Source: Timonella senegalensis JC301
Lineage (GTDB): Bacteria; Actinomycetota; Actinomycetes; Actinomycetales; Cellulomonadaceae
Length of the DNA stretch: 64,000 bases
Direction of reading: 5' to 3'
Assembly: GCF_000312125.1 (NCBI RefSeq)
Contig: NZ_HE978643.1
Location: 81,200-145,199 of the forward strand
Shown here one piece after another: positions 24,454-33,145 of the stretch. A program made the translations under genes and the position numbers. Every line of letters begins with the position of its first letter. The first letter of the stretch is position 1. A model generated the notes under the pieces. That model had not been told where the DNA came from. It saw only the letters and a program-made list of their open reading frames with translations, and ran no database searches.

Positions 24454-24798
24454 CTAGGGTGCTGCGGAGGTGATCCGCAGGAAGTACCCATCAGGATCTA
24501 GGAGGCGGAAATCTGTGAGCCCCCACGCGCGCGCTTGAAGGCCTTCCACGAGCGGCCAACCCGTTGCCTGGACGTGCTCGAACTCCGCCGAGACATCCTC
24601 GACTTCAATCACTATCTCCACTCCGCTTGGCACATACCTCGTGGACGGATCGACTGGTTCCCATGCGGGGACAGCGCCGAGCCGAACACTTCTGCGGACC
24701 ACAGAGGCGCAGGGTGCCGCGGACTCGCGCCTGTCATCCGCAATCTCGAACCCGAGCACCCGCGAGTAGAGGTCCACAAACGCATTGAGGTCACGCAC
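24454..24798 (-). CDS. VOC-family (glyoxalase/bleomycin resistance) protein
   Basis: A single VOC domain of 114 residues from GTG 24798, with FVDLYSRVLGFEI, a basic-hydrophobic core and the C-terminal FRLLDPDGYFLRI that carries the usual metal-binding or structural residues. The first beta strand expected in this fold, R-L-E-F-F-V, is encoded just upstream in the same frame but without ATG, GTG or TTG. A CTG at 24816 would give M-R-L-E-F-F-V-R-D-L, so a CTG start is possible. The frame runs back into the stop codon of the VOC gene at 24835. The substrate is unknown. Confidence 0.75.
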   Translation of the reverse strand: MRDLNAFVDLYSRVLGFEIADDRRESAAPCASVVRRSVRLGAVPAWEPVDPSTRYVPSGVEIVIEVEDVSAEFEHVQATGWPLVEGLQARAWGLTDFRLLDPDGYFLRITSAAP

Positions 24799-24834
24799 AA
24801 AGAACTCGAGCCTCAGCCTTGCTGGCGTCTGCCG

Positions 24835-25233
24835 CTAGTGCCCGTCCTCAAAGCCGATGAGCCACCGTACGCCGAACTTGTCTACCACCTGACCGTCGGT
24901 GGCGCCCCACGCACGATGGGCGAGTGGATCGAGGACGGCGCCATCCTGGCTCAGCGCCTCAAACCATGATGTGAGCGTGGTCCCGTCCGCAACGCCCAGA
25001 AGCGAAATGGCCACACCTTTTGGGTTCACAGTGTCTTCGCCTTCTACCGCGTCAGTGCCGTAAAGCTCTACGGGGCCTGAAAGCACGCCGTGCGCAATGG
25101 CGTCTGGTGGCCCGTCTGTCCGCTCGAATTGCTCAAAGGTGAACGTTTCCAGCTTCCCACCAAAGACGCTGTGGTAATGGTTCAAGGCCTCGGCTGCGTT
25201 GCCGGGGAACCAAAGGTACAAACTCTGAGCCAT
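24835..25233 (-). CDS. VOC-family protein, PhnB-like
   Basis: A 132-residue protein of the PhnB-like subgroup (SLYLWFPGNAAEALNHYHSVFGG start, HRAWGATDGQVVDKFGVRW end). The ATG at 25233 follows GGAAGGAAG. It is in the same reading frame as the next VOC gene and is separated from it only by a TAG stop. The pair may descend from a duplication or from a two-domain protein, although the two sequences are now quite different. The substrate is unknown. Confidence 0.85.
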   Translation of the reverse strand: MAQSLYLWFPGNAAEALNHYHSVFGGKLETFTFEQFERTDGPPDAIAHGVLSGPVELYGTDAVEGEDTVNPKGVAISLLGVADGTTLTSWFEALSQDGAVLDPLAHRAWGATDGQVVDKFGVRWLIGFEDGH

Positions 25234-25394
25234 GCTGGTACTTCCTTCCGAGTTCAGGTGCTGTAGGTGAGTCACAAACTAGAGAGATGCTCCTCACAGG
25301 ATTGCACTGTATTACCCTGCGAGCATTGCGAACGTCCCGATTCAGCGGGATCGGACACGCGCAATACCGTGCGTCGGGCCCCTCGGCCACCAAG

Positions 25395-26768
25395 TTACCG
25401 GGATCGCCGATTCTTGAGCCGGATCTTGGTCCACACCCACATCGACGCAACGCCATCGATCAGCATCGAACCGCCCACCACAAAGCCAACTACCTTGATC
25501 CAGGTCCGATCAAACGGACCGATTCCCAGCACTCCAAGCACAACCAGTGCCGCGCCCGCGGCAAGTAGCGCTAGGTTCAGCACGAGCCCCAGTGCCGGAC
25601 GGTCAAAGTCGATTCGCCGAGCACGCGAAACCCATGAATCGTCTGATGGTCGCTCGGACAACGACGGCAGATCGATCAACTGGTTGAACACCTTGCCCTT
25701 TTCCACGTGCACAGCGTTGGGCAGAGATGCGGGGTCCCCTCCTGCTCCGAAGGCCGCGATGGCTTCTGCGGGTACGCCGAGAACCTTGAGAACCTCCGCT
25801 GCATCCACTGCGCGGTCCTTTGCGGTGAGTAGGCTGGTCAACGCCTCGGTGTTGGCCTCATCAAGTCCGAGTTCGTCAGCAAGTGCAATCGCCTGCACGC
25901 GTTCGTCGTTGTCACGCGTTACATCCGCGGCTTCATACCGCATCTCCGCCAGTCGGGCGTCCTGCGCGATTAACGCCGCGGCAACGACATCGTCCCCCTC
26001 GCCTCCGGAGTTCGGAGCAATTGGAGTAAAGTCCACGTCGTAATGGCGGAAGTCAGATAGGAGCCACACGTGCGCTGGTTCGCTCAACGCGGCGAGCTTA
26101 CGTAGTCCCTTTGCCGTGGACTTGTGCACAGAGTGCCAGCTGAGCTCAGTGAAGTCACCTTGAGTGAAATCGAGGATTGGCCTGTGATCAACCCAGACGG
26201 GTTCCTCATCGATGCCCTGCATTGCGTAGCCGATTGCCACCTCGCGTCCGCCTGTGAGAGTCACTGCCGCCACCGTCACGGGGCTCTTCACGTCTCGTGC
26301 TAGTTCGTGTGCGAGCGAAGTGAGAGATGGGTTGGCAATCCCTCCCAGCGACATGGCCTCCCCGTAGATCACGAACAGGTGCGGATTGGATGCCTCGTGA
26401 TCGACCCCATCCTCGTAGTCATGGTCACCCAGCCCAACCTCGCCCTCCTGATGGCCCTCAGGCTCGACGTATGCGTGAAGGTCAACCTCCCAGTTGTCAG
26501 CGGCAATTGTAATCGAATGCGCATTGGCGATCTCCTGCAGAAACCCCTCGATGTCCTCGACTAACTGCGCGCCGTCCGTGGTTCGCACGACCAGAGAAGT
26601 CTCCTCGGTGACACCATCTAGTTCCGCCAGAACCTGTGCATTAACAAGCTCTAGGGAACTCGAGGTCCAATCAATTACTCCATACAGTCCAGAGTCTTGG
26701 AGGACCTGCGAGATGCGCTGAACAGTAGCGTCCTTTGTCTCAATAGTGAATTCAAGCCAGACGCGCAT
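25395..26768 (-). CDS. Conserved hypothetical membrane-anchored protein
   Basis: A 457-residue protein I do not recognise. The ATG at 26768 follows GAGGGGAAA. The first 390 residues are hydrophilic and acidic: LEFTIETKDATVQRISQVL looks like the start of an alpha/beta domain, and residues about 120-240 include an HLFVIYGEAM strand and a GDFTELSWHS segment. Two membrane helices follow near the C-terminus (about 395-420 and 428-450), ending in a positively charged tail (KIRLKNRRSR). The C-terminal anchor suggests a large cytoplasmic domain. No catalytic motif is visible. Confidence 0.75.
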   Translation of the reverse strand: MRVWLEFTIETKDATVQRISQVLQDSGLYGVIDWTSSSLELVNAQVLAELDGVTEETSLVVRTTDGAQLVEDIEGFLQEIANAHSITIAADNWEVDLHAYVEPEGHQEGEVGLGDHDYEDGVDHEASNPHLFVIYGEAMSLGGIANPSLTSLAHELARDVKSPVTVAAVTLTGGREVAIGYAMQGIDEEPVWVDHRPILDFTQGDFTELSWHSVHKSTAKGLRKLAALSEPAHVWLLSDFRHYDVDFTPIAPNSGGEGDDVVAAALIAQDARLAEMRYEAADVTRDNDERVQAIALADELGLDEANTEALTSLLTAKDRAVDAAEVLKVLGVPAEAIAAFGAGGDPASLPNAVHVEKGKVFNQLIDLPSLSERPSDDSWVSRARRIDFDRPALGLVLNLALLAAGAALVVLGVLGIGPFDRTWIKVVGFVVGGSMLIDGVASMWVWTKIRLKNRRSR

Positions 26769-26918
26769 TAGTTTCCCCTCAAAGTTTTTGGCACGAAGTC
26801 CCAGCGTACACAACTCATTGCCTGAACGCCCTGCTATTTCACCAAGGCGGTCCCACGAGCGCGTAGCCGGGCCCACGTATGCTGTAGCCACGTCCCCATC
26901 CCACAAAGGAGCTGGCCC

Positions 26919-27296
26919 ATGTCCGCATCACTTCCACCCTGCCCACAGTGCCAGAGCGAGTTCACCTACGAAATGGGCGGGCTCCTCGTCTGCCCAATGT
27001 GCGCGCACGAATGGTCAGCTGATGCGGTTACTGGCGCAGAGGCAACCCACGCCGATGCCAACTCCGAGCCCGTCATAAAAGACTCCGTGGGCAACGTACT
27101 CGAAGACGGCGACACCGTGACCGTGGTCAAGGACCTCAAGGTCAAAGGCGGGGGAGGTGGCACAGTCAAGGTGGGCACCAAGGTGCGCGGCATCCGCCTC
27201 GCTCCCGGCGGCCCCGACGGCCACGACATCGACGCCAAGGTCCCCGGCTTCGGCCAGATGCAATTGAAATCCTCCGTGGTCAAGAAGGTCTTGTGA
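26919..27296 (+). CDS. yjdM: Zinc-ribbon protein YjdM (PhnA)
   Basis: A 125-residue protein, normal for the YjdM/PhnA family. An N-terminal zinc ribbon with two CPxC/CPMC pairs (PPCPQCQSEF and LVCPMCAHEW) is followed by the PhnA domain, KDSVGNVLEDGDTVTVVKDLKVKG in part, ending QLKSSVVKKV. Despite the old name it is not a proven phosphonate enzyme. It stands alone, divergent from the unknown membrane protein. A palindrome of the CGACGAT family follows. Confidence 0.92.
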   Translation: MSASLPPCPQCQSEFTYEMGGLLVCPMCAHEWSADAVTGAEATHADANSEPVIKDSVGNVLEDGDTVTVVKDLKVKGGGGGTVKVGTKVRGIRLAPGGPDGHDIDAKVPGFGQMQLKSSVVKKVL

Positions 27297-27323
27297 GCTG
27301 ACCTCCGGTCACCTCCAAGATTC

Positions 27324-27396
27324 TCGACGATCCACCTCCTCCCAGCACCACCCCACCACATCCGGTGGTGCGCTGGGAGCCCGCGGGAATCGTCGA
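27324..27396. repeat. CGACGAT palindrome family, copy upstream of the ABC exporter
   Basis: An imperfect 73-base hairpin. TCGACGATCC pairs with the terminal ATCGTCGA region, CTCCCAGC with GCTGGGAG and CACCACC with GGTGGTG around a CCCACC-rich loop. The CTCCCAGC/GCTGGGAG core also occurs in the copy at 23372, in the opposite order. Confidence 0.7.
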
Positions 27397-27457
27397 TAAT
27401 CGGGTTAATTTCCAGCGTTTACGCTGGTGGAAAAGGCCCCGATGTTACGCTGACAAA

Positions 27458-29512
27458 ATGAGTATGGGTGGCGGCCGCGGTGGCGGCGGAGGCGGTTTCA
27501 GGGGCGTCGATGAGGCGGCACAGCGCAAGCTGAATGCGCAGGCCCCCAAGATTGCTGGACTCGGAAAGCGCGTTGTGGGGCTCTTCAGCGCCTACCGCGG
27601 AAGACTCCTGGCCACAGCGGCACTTGTTATTGTCGGCGCGGCAATCGCCGTCATTCCACCGCTGATCGTCCAGCGCATCTTCGACGACGCGCTGTTCCCC
27701 ACCACTGGGGGAGTAGATACATCGCTCCTGATCAAACTCGTACTCGCAATGGTCGGGCTGTTCCTTCTGTCGGCGCTGCTGGGAGTCGCGCAGACGTGGC
27801 TCACTGCGACTGTGGGAAACCGTGTTACCGGCGACCTGCGCGTCAAGCTCTTCGAGCATCTACAGTCCATGGAGCTGGGCTTCTTTACTCGCACCAAGAC
27901 TGGTGTTATTCAGTCCAGGCTGCAAAACGACGTTGGCGGGGTGTCTGGCGTCCTGACCAACACGGTGACCAGCATTCTTGGCAACGTGGTCACGGTGATT
28001 GCATCGCTCGTGGCGATGATCCTGATCGACTGGCGGCTCACGCTCATCGCCATCGTGCTCATGCCATTCCTTATTGTTGTGCAGCGCAAGGTGGGTCAGG
28101 TCAGAGCGAGGATTGCGGGGGAAACCCAGGAATCCCTGTCCGAGTTGACCTCAATCACGCAGGAGACGCTCAGCGTTTCGGGCATGCTCCTGTCCAAGTC
28201 GTTCAATCGCCAGCAGACGGAGTCCGAACGCTACAAGGCCGAGAACCTCAACCAGGTGCACCTCCAGGTCAAACGGGCAATGAGCGGCCAGGGTTTCTTT
28301 GCCGTGGTCCAGGTGCTCATGGCGAGTGTCCCCGCGGTCATCTACCTGGTGTCCGGATATCTCATCACCGGGGGAGCGGACACAATCACTGCTGGAACCG
28401 TGGTTGCGTTCACCACTGTTCAGGCCAGGCTGCTTCAGCCACTCATGGGCCTTATGCGCGTCTCGCTCGACTTACAGACCTCGTCCGCGTTGTTCGCCCG
28501 GATCTTTGAGTACCTAGATTTGGTCCCAGCGATCTCCGATGCCCCGGGAGCGATCTCCGTGAACCAGGCGCCCGGTCCCCGCGGCCAGGTCGAGTTCCAA
28601 GACGTGGTCTTCAGATACCCGGACGCGGCGCCGGACGCACCCGCGACCCTCAAGGGGATCTCTTTTGTGGCCGAGCCCGGACAACACGTTGCGTTCGTTG
28701 GCCCCTCTGGCGCGGGTAAGACCACGGTCCTCTACCTAGCACCTCGCCTGTATGGCGCGAACGGAGGCGTAGTGAAGTTCTCGGGCGCCGATGTCACTAC
28801 GCTGACGCAAGACTCGATCATCGACAACGTTGGAATCGTCTCCCAAGAGACCTACCTCTTCCACGCCACGATCCGCGAGAACCTCTTGTATGCCAAGCCC
28901 GGCGCCACGGAAGAGGAGATGATCGCAGCCTGCACCTCAGCCAACATCCACCACATTATCTCCGGTTTCGAGGACGGCTATGACACCGTAGTGGGTGAGC
29001 GCGGCTACCGACTTTCCGGCGGTGAAAAGCAGCGCATTGCCATCGCTAGGGTTCTACTCAAGGACCCAGCAGTGCTGTTGCTCGATGAGGCGACCTCCGC
29101 ACTTGACACAGTGTCAGAGCGAGTCGTCCAAGAAGCGTTGGACGAGGCATCCAAGGGCCGCACCACGATCTCGATCGCGCACCGGCTTTCCACAGTCATG
29201 GGCGCCGACATCATCCATGTCATCGAGGCCGGCAAGATCGTGGAGTCCGGAACCCACAACGAACTCCTCGCTCTAGATGGGTTGTACGCGGAGCTTGCCG
29301 CACAGCAGGTGGCCGCATCCAAGGTCCTCGAGACCTCCGTAGCAATCGACTCGGTCGTCTCGGGCGGGCTGCCCAAGTCCCACCCTGAGCGCCGTGCAGA
29401 CCGCGCGCCAGCCGGGTCCGCTGCCGCGGACGCCGTGGCAGCGATTGTCACGTCGCTTCCGCTGTTCGGCCTGCCAGATTCTGAGGGCAGGATCTACCCT
29501 GGAGACCACTGA
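27458..29512 (+). CDS. ABC transporter, fused permease and ATPase (exporter type)
   Basis: A 684-residue half-transporter that should work as a homodimer. A glycine-rich N-terminus (residues 1-15) precedes a six-helix permease domain (about 40-330). The ATPase domain follows with Walker A GPSGAGKTT (about 425), the signature LSGGEKQRIAIAR, Walker B VLLLDEATSAL and the H-loop ISIAHRLSTV. About 60 residues after the ATPase are disordered. It resembles MsbA/MDR-type lipid or drug exporters, but the cargo is unknown. The ATG at 27458 gives the expected N-terminus. Confidence 0.93.
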   Translation: MSMGGGRGGGGGGFRGVDEAAQRKLNAQAPKIAGLGKRVVGLFSAYRGRLLATAALVIVGAAIAVIPPLIVQRIFDDALFPTTGGVDTSLLIKLVLAMVGLFLLSALLGVAQTWLTATVGNRVTGDLRVKLFEHLQSMELGFFTRTKTGVIQSRLQNDVGGVSGVLTNTVTSILGNVVTVIASLVAMILIDWRLTLIAIVLMPFLIVVQRKVGQVRARIAGETQESLSELTSITQETLSVSGMLLSKSFNRQQTESERYKAENLNQVHLQVKRAMSGQGFFAVVQVLMASVPAVIYLVSGYLITGGADTITAGTVVAFTTVQARLLQPLMGLMRVSLDLQTSSALFARIFEYLDLVPAISDAPGAISVNQAPGPRGQVEFQDVVFRYPDAAPDAPATLKGISFVAEPGQHVAFVGPSGAGKTTVLYLAPRLYGANGGVVKFSGADVTTLTQDSIIDNVGIVSQETYLFHATIRENLLYAKPGATEEEMIAACTSANIHHIISGFEDGYDTVVGERGYRLSGGEKQRIAIARVLLKDPAVLLLDEATSALDTVSERVVQEALDEASKGRTTISIAHRLSTVMGADIIHVIEAGKIVESGTHNELLALDGLYAELAAQQVAASKVLETSVAIDSVVSGGLPKSHPERRADRAPAGSAAADAVAAIVTSLPLFGLPDSEGRIYPGDH

Positions 29513-29535
29513 CCCGCGGGTCAGAATTTGATTCC

Positions 29536-29588
29536 CGACGATTGACGCTGGTACCGCACGCACGTTGCGGAACCAGCGTCAATCGTCG
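29536..29588. repeat. CGACGAT palindrome family, copy after the ABC exporter
   Basis: Arms of 23 bases at 29536-29558 and 29566-29588 with one mismatch and a 7-base loop. The design is the same as at 20228 (CGACGAT, four variable bases, GCTGG, one variable, ACCGCA), but the variable positions differ and still pair, so the stem is conserved through compensating changes. It lies between convergent genes. Confidence 0.82.
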
Positions 29589-29607
29589 TTTATTAGGTGT
29601 GCATCCG

Positions 29608-30330
29608 TCAGGATGCGGTTTCTCCCGACGTGACTGCGCTGGAACGAGCATGCGTGACGAACGCGTAAGCGAGGATCGCCTGCGCGGCAATGTATGTGAG
29701 CATTACCAAGAATCCGTGCTGAGGAAGCAGAAAGTCACTGAACGAGCGGGACGCGATCAGGCCGTCAGACAGGAAGAAGAGCGCGCCGCCGAGTGCTGCG
29801 ACCGGGCCCAGGCCAGTGGACAGGACCGCCATGGTCAGGAGCGTGAGCCCGTAGAAGATCACGGGCACTAGGAGTGAACCAGCGTTCGGTGCGCACATCG
29901 CGATGAGCAGGCCAAAAAACGCGATGTAGGGGAGAAGCAGCACAGGCTTGCGCAGGACTGAATGCGAGCGGTGCGGCCACAGAGCCACAATGAACACCAC
30001 CTGAGCGATGAGGAAGAACCCAACCATTGCAAGGAAACCTGGGTCACCGTGCAGGAAGCGGGGGACGGTGTCACCCAACCACGAGAAGAACAAGGACACC
30101 AGGAGCAATCGGACAAGCAGTGAGCGCGGGGAGGTGGTGGCGAGCACAACCGTGAGCGCAAGTGCGGGCATCAGAAAGACCTGCGTGACATTGTTAAGGA
30201 CGTCGAGGCCGAACAGCTGGGACGCAAGGTGAATGGTGGCGATCGCGATGAAGGCGGCGCCAGCCCACGGCCACGGGCGACGATCACTGAGAGTGGGAGC
30301 GAGGGCGGAGCTGGGTAGGGAGTCGGGCAC
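29608..30330 (-). CDS. Lysoplasmalogenase-like YhhN family membrane protein
   Basis: A 240-residue membrane protein with eight predicted helices, as usual for the YhhN/TMEM86 family, whose animal members cleave the vinyl-ether bond of lysoplasmalogens. Typical are SLFFSWLGDTVPRF and GGALFFLSDGLIASRSF with conserved aspartates in helices 3 and 7. The bacterial role is not settled and may concern ether lipid or membrane homeostasis. It lies convergent to the ABC exporter, separated by a palindrome. Upstream is a G-rich tract. Confidence 0.86.
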   Translation of the reverse strand: MPDSLPSSALAPTLSDRRPWPWAGAAFIAIATIHLASQLFGLDVLNNVTQVFLMPALALTVVLATTSPRSLLVRLLLVSLFFSWLGDTVPRFLHGDPGFLAMVGFFLIAQVVFIVALWPHRSHSVLRKPVLLLPYIAFFGLLIAMCAPNAGSLLVPVIFYGLTLLTMAVLSTGLGPVAALGGALFFLSDGLIASRSFSDFLLPQHGFLVMLTYIAAQAILAYAFVTHARSSAVTSGETAS

Positions 30331-30391
30331 GGAACCTCATATCAACGCTGAAATGGGTGGACCGCCAGAGTATATCGGCGCGCGAGTAGGC

Positions 30392-30445
30392 GGGGTCAAG
30401 GGGCCGGGGTAGGCGTATGGGGCGGGAGTGGGGCCGGGGCTGGGG
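30392..30445 (+). other. G-quadruplex-prone tract
   Basis: Eight runs of three or four G (starting 30392, 30400, 30406, 30419, 30424, 30430, 30436 and 30442) lie within 54 bases on the plus strand. Both flanking genes are read from the minus strand, so the template carries the G runs and the transcript would carry C runs. The tract lies between the YhhN gene promoter side and the 3' end of the YCII gene. Confidence 0.7.
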
Positions 30446-30486
30446 CAGGCCTCAGGATTGGGTCGGGCATCAAGGCGGAGCCAGAC

Positions 30487-30840
30487 TCAGGATTCGGGCA
30501 CGGCGTCCATGTCGATCCCGAACGCGCGCAACTCCTGCGGGCATCTGCACGCAACCGCAACCTTAGCCGCCCAGTACTCGGCGTCCTTGCGGGTGGGGAC
30601 ATCGATGATTGTCATGCCGCCGTTGAGGCCTGCTGTCTCCGGGTTGGAATGCGCTGAGACCGTGCCGTCTTGGCTCACCACCGTGGCGGGCTGTTGGTCG
30701 TCGAGCCCCTCCGCGAACACGTAGATGCCCGCAGCCTTGATCTCGTCGACGATGGCGTTTGCTGCGGCCGCTACGACAGGAAACTCATCCGCAGTCAGGA
30801 CCATTGCAGAGGAAGGAAAGGAAATGAGGAACATAGGCAT
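30487..30840 (-). CDS. YCII/DGPF-domain protein
   Basis: A 117-residue protein with a YCII-related (DGPF) domain: FLISFPSSAMVLTAD, AAGIYVFAEGLDDQQPATV and the GMTIIDVPTRKDAEYWAAKVAVAC helix (in part). Such proteins form small dimers and often sit near ECF sigma factors, but none is adjacent here. The ATG at 30840 follows TAGGAG at a spacing of nine bases. The C-terminal FGIDMDAVPES tail is typical. Function is unknown. Confidence 0.85.
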   Translation of the reverse strand: MPMFLISFPSSAMVLTADEFPVVAAAANAIVDEIKAAGIYVFAEGLDDQQPATVVSQDGTVSAHSNPETAGLNGGMTIIDVPTRKDAEYWAAKVAVACRCPQELRAFGIDMDAVPES

Positions 30841-30947
30841 GGTGGGACTCCTAGGTGAACGGGTGCGTCTCGTTATGACCCGTAATGCAGCCCAGCCCTT
30901 TGCTATGGAACCGGAAGTGTCAGCCCAATCGACTCTGAAACGCACAA

Positions 30948-30992
30948 ACGCGAGAACGGTTCGGACAATTATCATCCGAACCGTTCTCGCGT
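30948..30992 (-). terminator. Strong terminator after the flavin oxidoreductase
   Basis: A perfect 18-bp inverted repeat (30948-30965 with 30975-30992, ACGCGAGAACGGTTCGGA) around a 9-base loop. On the minus strand it is followed by TTTGTGCGTTT, and it lies 41 bases after the stop at 31034. Confidence 0.8.
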
Positions 30993-31033
30993 GCATATTA
31001 TGTGACGGCCATGCGCGGACCGCTTTGCGGGGC

Positions 31034-33145
31034 TTAGAGCTCCGTTGCAACCTTCCACGACGAGTGGATTGCGCCGTGAATGTAGTTGACCTCGTTGGCG
31101 TCACCAACAACATCCACCGAAACACCCTCAGCGCGGAGCGCATCAGCGAGTGGCGATGCCGAGGTGGTGCCGTCAGCGTAGACCACGGTCGATGCGGGTG
31201 CGGAGAAGGTCTCTCCGCCCTCGGTCCACTCAACGGTGTTCTTGGTGATGCGGGTAACCTTCACGTTGCGGTGAATCTTCACACCGTGCTCAACGGTGTC
31301 GTGTACTGCAGTCCAGCGACGTGGCATAGCGAGTGGCAGACCAAGCTGCTGAGACTCGTGCAGGAGGGTAACGCGGCGACCACGCTCGGCAAGGAACTCT
31401 GAGAGTTCGAGGCCAACCAGCGAACCACCAATCACAACGATGTCCTTACCCATAGGGAGGAACATCTTGGTGATCTGACGAACCATTCCTGGGCTCTTGG
31501 TCATGCCGGAGAGACGGCCAACCTTGCCGAGGGTAGACATAACAATGCCGGCCTCTTCAGCGGTCGCAGTTCCCAGCATCATTGCGCGCAGGGTGTCACC
31601 GGTCTGAACGTTTGGCAGGTCACCACCAGGAATGTCTGGCTTTGGACGAACCGCACCGGTTGCAACGATGACGTGGTCAGCCTTGAGCGACTTGATCACC
31701 TCAGGAGTTGCCAAGGTGTTGAGCTTGACGTCAATACGAAGGCGCTTGACCTCGGACTTGAGCCAGTTCAGCAGGCGCTCGTTATCAGGAGTGGTCATGG
31801 TGGAGAACCACATGGTTCCGCCCATGCGGTCAGCCTTGTCCACAACGGTGACGCGGTGGCCACGCTCGGTGAGGACGCGTGCGCTCTCGAGGCCGGAAGG
31901 GCCAGCACCAACAACAACAACGTGCTTGGAGTTTGAGGTTGAGCGCAGTGGCAGAACCTTTTCGTTGCCCAGTGCAGGGTTAACTGCACAGAATGGGGTG
32001 TCGTCAAAGAAGTTCTCGGTGACACACAGGTAGCAGTTGATGCATGGACGAACCTGGTCAAACTTGCCCTCACGGAGCTTGTTTGGCAGTTCTGGGTCAG
32101 CGAGGAGCTGGCGGCCCATTGCGGCGAAGTCAACCTTGCCTGCAGCAATTGCCTTCTCAGAGATCTCAGGAAGCATACGGCCAACTGCGATCACTGGGAT
32201 GGAAACGTGCTTCTTGATCTCAGCAGCGTTCTCCAAGTAGGCGCCAACCTTGTTAGGGAGGGGGCCATCGGTGAAGTTGTCGAACGGGTTGCGTCCCCAG
32301 CCGGTGACGTGGATTGCGTCAGCGCCGGCCTTCTCAAACAGAACCGATGCTTCGGTCGACTCAGCCAGGGTTAGTGCACCTTCCTGACCGTACTCTTCAC
32401 CGGAGACGCGCACGAGGATTGCGATGCGGTCGCCAACGCGCTGCTTCACTGCGCTGATGACCTCACATGCAAGGCGTGCACGGTTCTCGAGGGAGCCGCC
32501 GTACTCGTCGGTGCGCTTGTTGTCGCGCTGGTTCAGGAACACACCGAGGATGTAGCCGTGAGCTACGTGGATCTCGAGTGCGTCAGCACCGGACTTGGCT
32601 ACGCGCTCAGCGGCGTCGGCCCAGTCGGAGATGAGCTTGGCAATGTCGTTCTTATCCATTGCCTTGTAAGTGATCTGCTTGCCTGCAGTTGCAGCGCCCA
32701 TCTTGCGGAGCTCTTCAGGAGTGGAGTCCGCGAGAGCCGCCATTGAGTAGCTGTAGTCCGGCTGGTTTGGTGCAAGAACCGGACGGTCGTTGGCAACGTC
32801 CACGCGGGCGACCTTGCCGTGGTGAGTGGACTGGATGCACAGCTTGCTGCCAGCAGCGTGAATCGCGTCCGCAAGGGCCTTGAGTCCCGGAATGAACTTG
32901 TCGTCCGAAAGTCCAGGCTCCTTCATCGAAGCCGCACCGTACGGGAAGTCGATGGCGCATGCGCCAGTGATGATAAGACCCGCGCCACCCTTGGCACGTG
33001 CGACATAATGGTCAATTTCGGTCTGTTCAACCTCACCGTGCTCGGAAACGTTCATGTCCATTGCTGGAAGAACAATACGATTCGATGTCTCCATTGGGCC
33101 GATCTTGCCGGCAGACATCAGATGAGGGAATCTCTTTGTGCTCAT
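31034..33145 (-). CDS. NADH:flavin oxidoreductase, 2,4-dienoyl-CoA-reductase-like
   Basis: A 703-residue enzyme of the old yellow enzyme superfamily with three parts: an FMN TIM barrel (about 1-370), a 4Fe-4S region with CINCYLCVTENFF and a fourth cysteine in FCAVNP (about 375-400), and an FAD/NAD(P)H domain (about 405-700; VVGAGPSGLESARVL and VIGGSLVGLEL). This layout matches FadH dienoyl-CoA reductase and related enoate reductases, so the exact substrate is open. Proline codons are almost all CCA, as in other strongly expressed genes of the window. It is followed by a strong terminator. Confidence 0.88.
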   Translation of the reverse strand: MSTKRFPHLMSAGKIGPMETSNRIVLPAMDMNVSEHGEVEQTEIDHYVARAKGGAGLIITGACAIDFPYGAASMKEPGLSDDKFIPGLKALADAIHAAGSKLCIQSTHHGKVARVDVANDRPVLAPNQPDYSYSMAALADSTPEELRKMGAATAGKQITYKAMDKNDIAKLISDWADAAERVAKSGADALEIHVAHGYILGVFLNQRDNKRTDEYGGSLENRARLACEVISAVKQRVGDRIAILVRVSGEEYGQEGALTLAESTEASVLFEKAGADAIHVTGWGRNPFDNFTDGPLPNKVGAYLENAAEIKKHVSIPVIAVGRMLPEISEKAIAAGKVDFAAMGRQLLADPELPNKLREGKFDQVRPCINCYLCVTENFFDDTPFCAVNPALGNEKVLPLRSTSNSKHVVVVGAGPSGLESARVLTERGHRVTVVDKADRMGGTMWFSTMTTPDNERLLNWLKSEVKRLRIDVKLNTLATPEVIKSLKADHVIVATGAVRPKPDIPGGDLPNVQTGDTLRAMMLGTATAEEAGIVMSTLGKVGRLSGMTKSPGMVRQITKMFLPMGKDIVVIGGSLVGLELSEFLAERGRRVTLLHESQQLGLPLAMPRRWTAVHDTVEHGVKIHRNVKVTRITKNTVEWTEGGETFSAPASTVVYADGTTSASPLADALRAEGVSVDVVGDANEVNYIHGAIHSSWKVATEL

